Shown: piece after piece, positions 49,111 to 60,232 of the stretch
Position numbering within the stretch: the first letter of the stretch is position 1
Layout: each line of letters starts with the position of its first letter
Origin: Lagopus muta
Lineage: Eukaryota > Chordata > Aves > Galliformes > Phasianidae
Length of the DNA: 64,000 nt
NCBI RefSeq assembly: GCF_023343835.1
Contig: NC_064437.1
Span: 1,498,001 to 1,562,000 of the forward strand
Reading direction: 5' to 3'
Translations under genes and position numbers: made by a program
The notes under the pieces: model-generated
What the model saw: only the letters and a program-made list of their open reading frames with translations
Told to the model about the DNA's origin: nothing
The model's database searches: none

Positions 49111-51429
49111 GCGCCGGCAGTGAAAGCTGCATTCAGAAATTAGTTTGCAGTTTATGCAAGCGAAAAAGAAAAACACGGGGCCTGTTTTACACAAACTGGG
49201 AGAACTGAGGCTGGTGAGACGGAGCGTGACTCAACGACAGACAACAAACTGCAGCTGTACAAAATGGGAACCCATTCCTCGCTGCTTCACACATCAATCG
49301 CGCTAAAAATGGTGTTTAATTATGGCTGCAAACGACCTGTAAAAGGAATGGCAACACGCTCCATTCATTTTCTTAGATAAATGAGCTATAGTCCTGAATG
49401 CTCATCAAAATTAATTTGCAAGAGGTGAATGTTAGACTTAATATGTACTCCTGAAGCTGCATGTGGCTCCTCCTAATTGCTTTTCCTGCTTAAACTGAAA
49501 AGGCCTTTCCTTGCCATGGAACCACGGCAAAAAAGTGCAGAGGAAAAAGCTGCACAGTGCCCCATTTGCTGGCAGTGGTACACGAACTGACACAGAACTC
49601 TTTGCAGCAAAGGCAGAGGTGGATCAGGAGGAGCCCAGCTGCCCCAGGAGCAGCCATCTCACAACGTGCCTGAGCCCAGGCAGCTGCTGCTGCTGTCACA
49701 ACCTGCAATGGGATTCTGCTCTTGCATGAAGTGAGTGTGTTCACTGCCCTGCGAAAACAGGAGGGTGCTGCACACAGAATAAAATCCCTGCAATCAGATG
49801 TGGCACAGGAGGCACTTGGCTGTTAAACAAAAGCTGACCTGAAGCTGAGAGTAACGGTGAGAAAAAGCTGCCCCAGCTCTGCCCAGCTTCCCAAACTCTC
49901 TCTGTCTGAGGCTCCCTGGGCAGCACAGGGGTAGCAGATGAGGGGTGCAGGACGTGTGGCTTCAGGCTGGACATGAATGGGAAGGAGGGCTGAGAGCAGC
50001 AAAGGCCCCTGTGGTGGAGGGGGAATGCCAGAGGCAGCTTTACAAACAGACACACACTGCTGTGCTCAGGGCCCTGCCTCACCTGCACCATGGGAGCACA
50101 GGGACTGGAGGCATAGCCTGAAATTGCTTTAGGAAAGGCACCTGGGGTTAATTTGCTTGTTCATACACTAATTATACATCCCATGTTTTCTTTTCCTGAC
50201 ATACCGTAACACTTTGGCTTTTTATGGAGCACCACTTGCTCTGGCCATCAGGAAATCAAGTGACACAGATGGCAGCGAGGCATCCAGGACAGGCTGGGCT
50301 CCCAGAGACAGAAATCCCTGGGCAGCTCCTACTGCTATCCCCTCCCCTCTGTGCAGAGAGCACCTTCTGCCTCCAGCTCTGAGCCACACCAGCACTGCAC
50401 AGGGGGGACAGGATCTTCTGCCTTCCCCTGTGCCCATCCCAGGAAAGCCCCCAGGGCTCACCCCATGAACTGCTACCTTGCTAAGATCTGTTCCTGTCCT
50501 TGGTTAGTGGATGAGCACAGGATGAGCGCTTGCTAACAGTGGTCAGTGATAAAATCAATGTAAATTTCTATTTCTCAAGAAAGAAGATGTTCAAACACAA
50601 CCAGAAAACTTTGCAGGAAGTGAAATTAGAAGGACTCAAAGATTGTGATGAACCATGGCTTTATTATTCTGGTCTACAGAGAGCTGCACTGCACTGCTCA
50701 CTTCCCAGCTGAGAGATCAGCAGCAGGCAGGGAAGTGTTCCTCCAGGCAGAGGGGGCACGGCTGTACTGCAGCAGCAGTGACAAAACAGTCTCTCAAGTA
50801 ATCCCAGTGCCTTCCCATCCCTGGTAGAGCAGAGCAGGTGGCTGAAGCACAAAAATCTGGGTCGTCTACCCAAAATTCAGCTGCAGCACAAAGAATCCCT
50901 GCGGAGTCACAGGGGAGAGAGGCGGGCAGCAGAGCCAGATCTGCAGGACAGAGCCCAGAGCAGAGCCCACACGCAGGGCAGTGCACAGCTCACTCCCAGC
51001 ACATTGAGGCTGTGCCACATTGGGTTCAGCAGCAGCAGGGAATTTCTTCCTTCAGGTGCATTCTAAGGTTAGCATCCTCCTGGCTGCTAACTGCAGCTTT
51101 GTGTCACTCTTGCTGCCACCTTCTGAGCGCAGCTCGTTCCAGCTGAGCAGCCACCAGTCAGCCTTCGTGGCACCTGCCACAGGGCCGCTGCGCCCTACAG
51201 CCTCCTTTTCAAGACTTGAGGCTTTTCCTTCAGTCCTGCTTCCAAGCAGTAAGGAGCTCTGGTCAGCTGCCTCCTACACAGTGTGCTTTTTGCAGCAGTA
51301 CCTTACGTTTGTCACATTCAGCACCCAGTAAGAGCCAAATGAGCAGCTGGTTTGAGAAGGAGCAGCAGGGGCTTTCTGCAAATATGTCCTTGCTTTGGTC
51401 CCTTTTGCTCCACAGGATTTCCTATCACT

Positions 51430-52877
51430 AACACATGGTCACACTTCTACTATTTATTGTTGTTGATGAATTTTGCCCTTTTGTTTTTCATTGCCTAAGT
51501 GAGTTTCACATAAATTTAGCTTTGGAATACACAATATTTTCATCTGTCACAGCTTTCCAAAATAGTTCTTTGAAAAAGTATGTATACAAAAATATTTCCC
51601 AACTATGAAGTAGAAAAAATACATTTGGCTTGCGAACCTGCGGCTTTGGTTACCTGCGTATCCCAGAAGGTGCCACTGGGATGCAGGACCTCATCCTCCT
51701 CACAGCCGAAGCCCTTTGGCTGAGCTCAGCAGGGCTCCTGGGGACAACCTGACTTCCTCACATCCACACAGACAGGCGAGCTCGCTGCAGATAAAACACA
51801 GGATTTCTGGATCAAGTTACTGCCATTTCTGCTGGGGGTTCTTATGGAATAGGTTTGGGAGAAGTGTTAGCTCTACTGCAATACCATTCGTACCAGAATC
51901 TTGTGTTCAACATCAGTAATACGGTTATTTCACTTCCAGGCACTCCACGTTAGCCAGGTAACACCTCACAGTTATGGGGCCACAAGCATTTTAATTCCCC
52001 TCCTCTTCATGCGGCCCTCAGCCACAGGAACAGCCGCCTCTCCTTTATACACAATGGCTGTTCAGCACATGCCTCCAACCTCACAGCCCCTCTTACAGCT
52101 CTTTGATGCTCCTGCTTTAAAAGAGACTTTACTTTAGAAGAGACAACAGGAGAACAGCCACAAGTTTGCCTCCATTGGTCACAGCCTTCCTCCCAATAAC
52201 TGAACTGCAGGGCTCTGACTGCTCTTTCATTTGGGCCATCTGCGTATCTGCAGGCTCCATTCACTGCAGAACATCAGGGTGTGAGGGGGGCCTCACAACC
52301 ATCCATGGTGCTGTGCTTGGCACACTTGTTTCCTACCTGTGGTTCAGGTGCGCATCAGTGCCCCATAACCAAGCAGTACAAGAGTCTGGTGGCTGCAGCA
52401 CATCCAGATGGGCTCAGCCTGCTGCATTCCCCCCCTAAGCCATCCCCAGTGACACACCAAGTATGAGTTTCTCTCCCAAACAAGATCTGAGCACGTTCCA
52501 CATCATCTCCTCGCTAACACTGTGGATGAGGTCTCTCTGCCTTGGGCTCCCCACACAACACCTGGAACAAGAGCAAGCTCACTCAAGGTCTGCCAACCTG
52601 TACGAAGAGATACTTTACTCCTGAATGGAGAGACACACATACTTGGGTCTGCATGGCCAATAGAAAACCTTTGAATATATTTATATATAAATTATATTTT
52701 AAAAGGCCCCACATTTGAAAATTAGCTCAAGAAGGGGAATTTCTTCCTACTAAAATCCTGTCACTCAAGCACAGGATCAGCTACCCAGCCTTCCTAAAAG
52801 AAGTGAAGAGAGGGAAAAACAGGGCACATACCTACACTTAGAAAGCCATAAAGAGCATCAGATTAAGGCGTGAGGGC
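51430..52877 (-). other. LEPR: Putative LEPR 3' UTR
   Basis: This stretch lies between the LEPR stop codon and the first canonical minus-strand AATAAA with a GT-rich downstream element. An alternative ATTAAA hexamer is at 51990-51995 and another AATAAA at 50660-50665, so shorter and longer UTRs are possible. An AT-rich tract with TATATA repeats at about 52.67-52.70 kb lies within it. No repeat element was recognised. Confidence 0.45.
51453..51458 (-). terminator. LEPR: Candidate LEPR polyadenylation signal AATAAA
   Basis: The minus strand reads AATAAATAG at this place. About 10-25 bases further on it reads GTGTGACCATGTGTTAG, a GT-rich sequence of the type found downstream of cleavage sites. 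It is the first canonical hexamer after the stop codon. Confidence 0.5.
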
Positions 52878-53678
52878 TTAACTGCTGTTCTCTGTGGTCT
52901 TTTGCACCTTGGCAGCAGTCATCCGAAACTGGGGCACGTATGGCACAATGGCTTTAATGCTGCTCTGCAGAAACGCATTAAAATTAGGAGGTGCATTCTG
53001 AAGAAACCCCACGCCTCTGAGCAGATCAGCTGTATGGAAATGGCACATCAGTCTGGAACTTTCTGTTAGAAAAATGTCGTTTTCTCTTTTGTCCAGTGAT
53101 GTTACCCCCAGGTAACAGAGACCTCGCTCGGGACTCCCTCCATCTGTGAAAGCATCATCCTGATCTGAAGGCTCTGAAAATCCCTCTGAAGAGATAAGGG
53201 AAAGGGTCTTGCAGGGCCGGCTGCCAGGCTGCTCAGGCAGCAGGAGGAACTCCTCATTTCCCAGCTCCCAGGAGCGACCTGAGCAAGCACCTGCAGCCAA
53301 GGGGTCTTCAGCTAGCAAACACCTATCAAAGCCACTGCTGGGATTCTTCTTCTGTTCATAAAGCCCACCTGATCCAGAGTTACTGATAACAGTGGCATAT
53401 TTAACGTTGGACTGAGTTGTTTCTGCAGTGATCGGGGCACTGGGGGGGCACTCCGGGAAGCTGCGACCACTGAAATGGCTGCTGGGACACGCGGAGTCGT
53501 GCTCAGAGTCTGCAGTGTTTGTGAACGTGGAACCAATTGCTAAGAAATCTTGCGTGTCGTCTTGTTGCAAAGCTTTAGTAACACTGATGTCTTCCAGCAC
53601 TATTTCTGGTTCCAGAAGAAGAGGCTCAAATGACATTGCTTCAGGGTGCTTGACAAAAAGATGCTCAAACGTTTCAGG
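52878..53678 (-). CDS. LEPR: LEPR terminal coding exon: long-form cytoplasmic tail
   Basis: The exon starts after acceptor TTTTCTTCCAG with PETFEHLFVKH, matching the first residues of the mammalian long-form (Ob-Rb) exon, and ends with TAA at 52880-52878. It encodes 266 residues in phase 0. Three tyrosine modules correspond to the mammalian signalling tyrosines. VKYATVISNS (Tyr codon 53399-53397) matches Tyr985, which recruits SHP2 and SOCS3. CYLGVTSL (53114-53112) matches Tyr1077, which activates STAT5. PYVPQF (52940-52938) is the YxxQ motif matching Tyr1141 for STAT3. The regions between are much more diverged from mammals, as is usual for this tail. LLLEPEIVLEDISV near the start is also conserved. 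The C-terminus ends KVQKTTENSS, whereas the mammalian protein extends slightly further. Confidence 0.97.
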   Translation of the reverse strand, partial: PETFEHLFVKHPEAMSFEPLLLEPEIVLEDISVTKALQQDDTQDFLAIGSTFTNTADSEHDSACPSSHFSGRSFPECPPSAPITAETTQSNVKYATVISNSGSGGLYEQKKNPSSGFDRCLLAEDPLAAGACSGRSWELGNEEFLLLPEQPGSRPCKTLSLISSEGFSEPSDQDDAFTDGGSPERGLCYLGVTSLDKRENDIFLTESSRLMCHFHTADLLRGVGFLQNAPPNFNAFLQSSIKAIVPYVPQFRMTAAKVQKTTENSS

Positions 53679-56600
53679 CTGGAAGAAAAGATACAGCTTA
53701 AATGTTCATCTGCTGCTTAACAGCTCTACTGCAGCACGAAGCGACAGATTTCAGGAATCACAGGCAAAATCCCCCCAGCTTTAGTAAGAGCACATCGCTG
53801 ACAGCCCCTCAAACACACCTCCTCCTTCTTCATGCGTGGCTGTTGGGGAAAGTCAAAGCATGGGCTGCACCAGAGCAGCAGGGCAGCAGCCACTGAGGCT
53901 GAAACACAGCAGCGGAGCGGCCCCGTTTGCCTCAGGGTTAATAAATGTGCTTTGTAAGACAAAGGCCTTGTGCCCTTAGATTTTCTTGACTTTTCATTTT
54001 GATTATTGAAACAGTCTGAGATCACAGATGTGCCAACTAAAATAACTTCTGCAGCTAGGGCTGGATTATCTAGGGTCAGATTTGGGCGTTCTGTAGTGTT
54101 CTGAGAGCACTCCCATCTGAGTGCCAGCTGTACGTCTGAACTGCACAAAGAGAAACATTTACTTTGGAGGAATGTACACTTCCCTACTCCCTAATATACA
54201 CACATATAACATAGAGCAGCACAAACTGAACAAAACGGGAACCTCCAGCTACAAAGGAGAATTCGCTTGAGAAAAAGATATATTTCCTAAGGAGTTCAAG
54301 ACAAAACAAACAGATAAAAACAGATTTCATGTACATTAACAAACCGTATTTCATAGCAGGAGAGCTGCCAGCACAACAAGGAACGTGTCAAAATACTCAG
54401 GGCGCTCTGCAGTGATGAGAGAGCAGCAACTCGCACGGCTGGGGCTGCTGCCCCCCCATGGCACAGCCTGCCAGCAGCGCCTGCCCTCCTGCTGCCCTCC
54501 TGCTGCCCCTGCCCTGAACAGACACTTCATTGACTCAGCAAATAACGTGATCTTGCCCGATTTTGTCACACGTGTTGACTCAGTCCTGCAAGCCTTCACT
54601 TTCTGCCTACCTTAAAGTGCGATTTTAATCCCTTGCTACAATCAGCAATAAAATTCTGATAAAACAAGACTCCATAAATGCAGTTCAGGAGCACCAAGTA
54701 GCAGCGTCCAGTGTTGAATACCCAAAGTAATGGTCTGATGTTGACTGAAGGACTTAATATTGGTATATGCCAAGACAAAAACAGAGTTCTACATCAAAGG
54801 CCTTCAGAAAGACGCCAGAATTTTCCAGCAGTGGCACATGGGCTGTTTATGTGGTCAGTGGTTATTGTAGCTAAGCAAACACCATCCTGTGCTGTATGTT
54901 GCTTTCTCTAGTGGAAATTGCACGCATACATCCAAGTGCAGAACGAGGCTCTGGCCACACTGCTGCAAGGAATGTTTCAGCCTCAGATACCATGAAATGA
55001 GCAGGAGATGATCGTGTCCACCTGAGGCCAGGCCCCGTGCACTTCACCCTAAGCAGTATCTTGCAGTCAGACTGAGAGCGGTGCGAAGGAGGCGTGCTTT
55101 CTGCTGCAGAATGAGCTGTCAAACATCATGTCCAACAGCAACTTCTTGCATACTTGTATGCATCATTTCCTTCCCGTTAATTATGGAGCAAGGGATATGA
55201 ATATGGAACAGGAATGACTTCATCCTCCCTGGTTAAAACATCGCCAGCTTCATTTCAGCTCCACCAGTCGAGTAAGGAGAATCATTTCCAGTGTCCCAAA
55301 CCCAACATCCATCTGAGATAGTGAGCATTGCCACAAGTTCCTCTTGTAATAAATGCAAAGATTAAACAGACAAAACACAGGCATGCAGCTGCAACTGATC
55401 CTCCTGGCACTTTGCTCTTGTTTTCTCACAGAGCCCAACCCTTCCCAGGGTGCAGCCATGGAGGCAGACATGTCAGACTGCTCTGGGACCTAACAACCTA
55501 TGTAAAGAAGACACACTGAGCCCTGCAGAGCAAGGCAGAGGCACAGGGACTGCTGCTACAAGGCTGGAGAAAACCCTCTGCATCTTCCCCAGCAGAACGA
55601 TCTCCAAAAGCTTTATTTAACACTCAATCACGCAGTGCGGTGCATCAGTGAAGTACTTTAGCATGTTAAAAAGCTACAAAAAATAATGTTAAGATCAAGA
55701 TGCAAGGCTAAGTGCGTGTTACGTTAGGCAGGAACTGCTCTACCATCACCCAAAGCTGACTGTGCTCGGGGATTTCTGCTTGCTTGTTCCTAATGTTAGA
55801 CATGATTCAGACATCTGCACTGATAGTGCTGGTTTGCTAACGAATAAAGAAGCCATATAAACAGCATGTCCATTGGAACCTTCAGGGAAAAAAAACAAGC
55901 AAGCAACTGGAAAGAAAAACAACCAAGACACGACATGCATTCAATATCTGCATTCTCTGAGCTGCTGCTGCACCAGGGGCACATCAAAACTTCAGAAGAT
56001 CTTAACAGGAGAGCCTTGTACAAGTGACAAGCCACGTTCTGGTCTGTAACATGGCACCTGCTCCTAATTCTTGCAAGGGTATTTTAGATTTTTGACAGAG
56101 CTACTTTTACGATTCATTATAATTAAGCAAATGAGCATCATTAGGTGTCTGTGTTTCCTGTCTTCTGGATGTAAATAGAAAAACCTTCTAACCCTAGGAA
56201 GCCTGGATGGCCCAAAGGTTCAAGCAGGCAGTGACCATGATTAGGCTTGAAAGAATGTCCATCCTCTGCTGAAATGAAATGAAAAAGGAAACCTTCCCTG
56301 GGAATGCAACTAAAACCCCTGCTAGGCACTCTGTCTTTGAGAAATAACAGACCTAATTTAGATCACTGTCTCAATGACTGCACATTGTCAGCTCCCAGGA
56401 CCTCGAGAAACTCCACCTCCTGGTGCAAACAGGCTGTGCCCACATAAAGACTCTCACTGGTCGCAGCTCATTGCATCACAGCTCTTGATTCACATGGTAG
56501 ATGGAGAGGCAGTTTATTCCAGCAAAGCACACAGCTACAGGCACTCATCAGTACAGGAGCATTACACCGATGGGACACGTTTGGATTCTACAGCTGCTGT

Positions 56601-56814
56601 GTTACATTCAAGAGACACTGGCCTCTGGTCCTGCCGCATTTGGGGTGCTGGCTTTCTACAGCTGAAAGAACAGCTGTATCACCAACTGGAGAGGCTCCAG
56701 GCGCTTGGTTCAGCCATCCAGGCGCGCTCTAGACTGACCAACACATGGAGCTCAGTGCTGAGCTGCCAGCCCTGACCACAGCGTGGGGGGGAGCGGCACC
56801 AGGGAAAGACTTAC
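53679..56814 (-). other. LEPR: LEPR intron before the terminal exon (3.1 kb)
   Basis: This is the longest LEPR intron wholly within the window. It contains no recognised repeat. A strong unused acceptor with a short in-frame continuation lies at 54141/54140 (described separately). In mammals this position is where short receptor isoforms acquire alternative tails. Confidence 0.85.
54066..54140 (-). other. LEPR: Possible alternative LEPR terminal exon (short isoform tail)
   Basis: On the minus strand the sequence GTTTCTCTTTGTGCAG ends at 54141 and is an excellent splice acceptor. If exon 56815-56890 (ending in phase 0) were spliced to it, the frame would stay open for 24 codons starting F-R-R-T-A-G and stop at TAA 54068-54066. 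The result would be a membrane-bound receptor with Box 1 but without the long tail, analogous to mammalian Ob-Ra. No transcript evidence is available here, and no nearby polyadenylation signal was confirmed. Confidence 0.25.
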
Positions 56815-56890
56815 CTGCTGAAAATCAACTCCTTGTGCCCATGAGCAATTCTTGGGGTTCGGAACATCTTCCCAGAGCAGCTTCTTCATT
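56815..56890 (-). CDS. LEPR: LEPR juxtamembrane exon with JAK2 Box 1
   Basis: This 76-bp exon encodes [19 protein letters not shown] plus GVDFQQ, nearly identical to mammalian LEPR. The proline-rich [12 protein letters not shown] is the Box 1 motif that docks JAK2, required for all signalling. Acceptor CATCTTTCAG|AATG is in phase 2 (the split Arg codon AG|A). Donor CAGCAG|GTAAGT is in phase 0. Reading through the donor would add about 20 residues before a stop. Confidence 0.97.
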
Positions 56891-57536
56891 CTGAAAGATG
56901 AGGTAAGTTCTGGAGTTAGTCCTGCACTCATATATTCTGTACCGCTGTTACTCACCTTTGCTACGTCAGAAAAGGAACGTGTGACATTTTATTTATCCAG
57001 AACACTATGACCATGCAACAATCATCTGGGATAGTCTAGAAGGTCAAAGTTAAATGGAAAAATTAAGAAGTGACATGGCAGCTGGCAGTTTCACGAATCG
57101 TGAAATGTACAGGCAGCCTTTGCTGAACTGCTGGGCCCCAACCCACCCTCCACAAAACTCAAATGGACTTTTTTTGGAACTGGCTTTTCCTTCAGACTTC
57201 AGTTGGTAAGGAGAATTAAATCTGCAGCACAGAGTGCAATACAGATTCAAAGCACCCATCAGCTTGCCCACAAAACACTGCAGAAGCAGGCAGTGTGGGA
57301 TACAGGCCAACACGGTGCCTCCCACTGAGGAAGGACACCAGCTGTGACAGGCGTTACTCCAACCAGGTAACAAGGCATTCCAGTTCTTGGTGCAACATCT
57401 AGGATGCCTTACACTGCATCTCAAAAATAAAAATGATAAAAGCAATCCCAGCTTTCCTCATACGGACGCTGCCCACCAGCTGAGACCCAGCAAAGCTGCT
57501 CTGCCTTCCAAAGGGATTTGACGAGGCCAAATTTAC
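56891..57536 (-). other. LEPR: LEPR intron (646 bp)
   Basis: Intron between the transmembrane and Box 1 exons. It contains unique sequence and no recognised feature. A 131-residue minus-strand open frame starting at 57445 has no recognisable similarity. Confidence 0.85.
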
Positions 57537-57639
57537 CTGCGGTGGGAAGCCAGCAGCGCTCCAAGCAACAGCACAGAGGTTGAAATAACTATTGGCAGAA
57601 CCGTGTGAAGGCTGGAAGTGGTCTGAGCAGCGTATCCAT
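57537..57639 (-). CDS. LEPR: LEPR transmembrane exon
   Basis: The 103-bp exon encodes DGYAAQTTSSLHTV followed by the hydrophobic helix LPIVISTSVLLLGALLASH and ends in the split Arg codon. Human LEPR has [21 protein letters not shown] at this position. The acceptor CTCTTACTTCCAG is in phase 1 and the donor CGCAG|GTAAAT in phase 2. The hydrophobic core of about 20 residues fits a single-pass type I membrane protein. Confidence 0.96.
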
Positions 57640-58136
57640 CTGGAAGTAAGAGGAAGGTAGGTAACACCACCGTGAAATCATCTGTCTGTGAGCAGTTTAT
57701 AGAAGGCAGGTAACGGCAACTTACAGCACCAGGAGAAGCAACAGCCTAAGCAAAAGAAATCTTTTATCACACATCAACCAATGTTTACCTTGAGAACAAA
57801 CAGACAAAAAGGAGAGAATTATTCTAAATACTGAGGTGACTCCTCTTGCCAGTGGGCATCCCTTGCTATTGGAAATTAGAGCATATAAACAGGGGAACAG
57901 TCCGTAACTGCAAGATTAAGAACCTAGGGCCTCTGCTACCAGTTAGATATATGGAAATTCAGTTGCCTCACTCAATTCACTCTACAAAGTTTCCACTTTA
58001 AAGAAACTGAAATCCAAAGCACCGTTTTTAGACGTATTAAAATCACTTCATTTTTTTTCTGATAAGACACAGACTTCCACTTCTTACTACCAAGCTCCTA
58101 CTTCATGAACCACGCAGAAGAGAGTTGCTGCATCAC
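57640..58136 (-). other. LEPR: LEPR intron (497 bp)
   Basis: Unique AT-rich sequence between the membrane-proximal FNIII exon and the transmembrane exon. No repeat or other feature was recognised. Confidence 0.85.
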
Positions 58137-58232
58137 CTTTGGTGAACTGGTCCGTGGCTCTGGATTTGCCAACTCCTGCAGCAAACACGGGGTACAGGCT
58201 GAACCGGTACTTCTCAATCAGAATGAAGTGAT
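58137..58232 (-). CDS. LEPR: LEPR exon: end of the membrane-proximal FNIII domain
   Basis: The 96-bp exon encodes HFILIEKYRFSLYPVF, AAGVGKSRATDQFTK, matching mammalian DHFIPIEKYQFSLYPIF and the following GVGKPK segment. Acceptor TTCTTCCTTCCAG is in phase 1 (Asp codon G|AT) and donor ACCAAAG|GTGATG in phase 1. Reading through the donor would add a 15-16-residue tail (GDAATLFC and onward) and stop, which would give a secreted receptor, but no polyadenylation signal was seen close by. Confidence 0.96.
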
Positions 58233-58766
58233 CTGGAAGGAAGAAGTCAGCCTTCTGAACATAAACTATCACCCTGCTATGAAACAAGGGCCTCCATAGA
58301 GGTCGCACATCAGAGCCAGGCCACAGACAGGAATGAGGAAAGCTGCCTTTTATAGGTATGCACTGTAATATCAAAAGATTATTAATACTTACTGCATAGT
58401 CTAGCAGATTTTTTTCCATGGAATTAACACTTATACACAACTACATTTCCAAGATTAAAGCAAATAATGCAGATGGAATTAATTAACACATTAATGTAGG
58501 TAACTAGCTGGTATGGTCAACATTCCAGAGCTAGTTTTATTGTGTTGCCAAAAAATGAATGCACATCTCAGCTTCATTCTTCATCGATTTCCATGAAGAA
58601 AGCAACAGTCAGTCCTCTCACGATAATCAGAATTGCTGTATTGCTCCTTACCATAAAATCAGAAATGGAGAGATGGGAAGAGAGGAATGTGAGAGCTCAG
58701 GGATGCTACATTCTCCTATTCCGTATCAATTAACATAATGCATTCCATTTTCAAGCACACACTCAC
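58233..58766 (-). other. LEPR: LEPR intron (534 bp)
   Basis: Unique AT-rich sequence between the two exons of the membrane-proximal FNIII domain. No recognised feature. Confidence 0.85.
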
Positions 58767-58949
58767 CATAAATATAGTATTTACTAGCATTTGGAGGAAC
58801 TCGCACCCATTTCATCTCCTCTTCTTTGTTAAGGTTTCTCCACTCAATGATTAAAGATGTTATCACATATATTTGAGGTGAAAGCGTCCAAGTCAAAATC
58901 ACACACGTGCTGTTCACTGGGTAAGCAATGAGAGACTGCACTGCATTCA
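58767..58949 (-). CDS. LEPR: LEPR exon: first part of the membrane-proximal FNIII domain
   Basis: The 183-bp exon encodes NAVQSLIAYPVNSTCVIL, TWTLSPQ, LIIEWRNLNKEEEMKWVR and ASKYYIY. Mammalian LEPR has NIVQSLSAYPLNSSCVIV and FIIEWKNLNEDGEIKWLR here. It corresponds to the first strands of the second membrane-proximal FNIII domain. Acceptor TTGCTTTGGCAG and donor TTTATG|GTGAGTG are both phase 1. NST is a potential N-glycosylation site. Confidence 0.97.
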
Positions 58950-60015
58950 CTGCCAAAGCAAGGACAGAACAGCTGTGAGAGATGAGGGCTCCAACAGAGG
59001 TGAGAGCTGGCTCAGCAGAGCTGGTGCTGCACCATACATGCACACAAATGACCACTACAGTTTAAGAGCTTCATTTTTAGTTTTATCATCATACAGTACA
59101 GCCTGGTCTGCAGTTCACATAAGCAAATGCATTTCTCTAAGCCAGTGAAGCTTGGTCTGCACCGAGTCCTGAGCACTAAACAGACTAAGCTGCTCACCAA
59201 CCAAATGTCTGTGCTGTCACGTGTACCTCCTCAATCACCACTCCTTAACTAAGAAATAACCAACAAACTGACCTGAGCTACGAAAACACACACTGAGAGT
59301 CTACAAGCTAAATCCTATCTAATCCCCCTACAGAACACAGCCAGACCATAATCCAGGCAGGCAAACGCTTCCCACTTCATCTGCTACCAACTATGAGCCT
59401 CCACCCTACGCGCAGTGTCAGAAAGAATTTGACCCATAAAAACACGTCTAAAAAGGCATTGCTGTGGAAAAGGTCCGTGAATAAACTGCAGAAATGTTTC
59501 CACAGAACACATTAGCACATGAATGTTACACAATTTAAGATTTAAAATTCCAGTAGTCTTTATTTTATTAACGAAGCACAGCATGGCTCAACCTCTGACA
59601 AGGCGGCTCAGGAAGGAGGGCTGCACCTCTTCCCAGCCAGGGAAACAAGATCACATCTCATTCTGGAAACAATAAAACGTTCCCCTGCAAGAATGCTGGG
59701 CATTCCCAAGACAAAGCAGACGAAAGATCAGTTCCACAGCATGATTTCATTTTTGTTCGGCTAATTACTTTCTGTTCTGTTACTGGAGGGGAGACATTCC
59801 CAGGTAAGATTCCCAGGTGATGGAAATGTCACTTTTCAAATAGCTTTACTGGGAGATGCAGAATCTGTTTCCATTCGTGACTGAACCAACTGCTTCTTTT
59901 TTCTTTTTCTCCCCAACAAAGGGAATTTCATTACAAAGCAAGCTTTGCCTAAAAGCATCCCAAGGATCCCTAACATATTTCACATCTCAAAACGGTACCT
60001 AACGGATGTGCTTAC
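58950..60015 (-). other. LEPR: LEPR intron (1.07 kb)
   Basis: Unique sequence, AT-rich, with no recognised repeat or exon. Confidence 0.85.
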
Positions 60016-60232
60016 CTGTGCTCATTTGTCGTGATAAAGTTAAATTAAAATTAACCGAAGAAGCTCCAATTGAATTCACAGCTAGGATTGTAACGGTGTG
60101 TGTGTGTTCAGTCCATGGAAATGAGGAGGTGGTGCCTCTGTCGACATACTCTGACCACGAGGTGTTTTCTGATGTCTGGTGCTTTATAACGTACCGGCTC
60201 ACGCTGCACAGCGAGTGATTCTTCATCAGCGG
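60016..60232 (-). CDS. LEPR: LEPR exon: main part of the first membrane-proximal FNIII domain
   Basis: The 217-bp exon encodes [50 protein letters not shown] and [11 protein letters not shown]. These match mammalian [20 protein letters not shown] and HTVTVLAINSIGAS. The acceptor GTTTGCCACAG is in phase 0 and the donor GCACAG|GTAAGC in phase 1. Two potential N-glycosylation sites (NTS, NLT) are visible. Confidence 0.97.

Larger units (their letters stand above)
38138..51429. other. Intergenic region between LEPR and PDE4B
   Basis: No exon with recognisable protein similarity was found on either strand across about 13 kb. It holds antisense CR1 near 47.5 kb, a CR1 end near 48.1 kb, a minisatellite near 48.45 kb, a small GC-rich patch near 44.5-44.66 kb and otherwise unique sequence. 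The block at about 49.13-49.49 kb looks like complex non-repetitive sequence that might be conserved. A noncoding RNA gene could be present but cannot be supported by sequence inspection alone. Confidence 0.6.

Noticed and set aside
53726..54148. Minus-strand open frame of 140 codons within the last LEPR intron
   Set aside because: It begins at a TTG and is not in the frame that exon 56815-56890 would impose. Only the short in-phase continuation from the acceptor at 54140 is kept, as a hypothesis.
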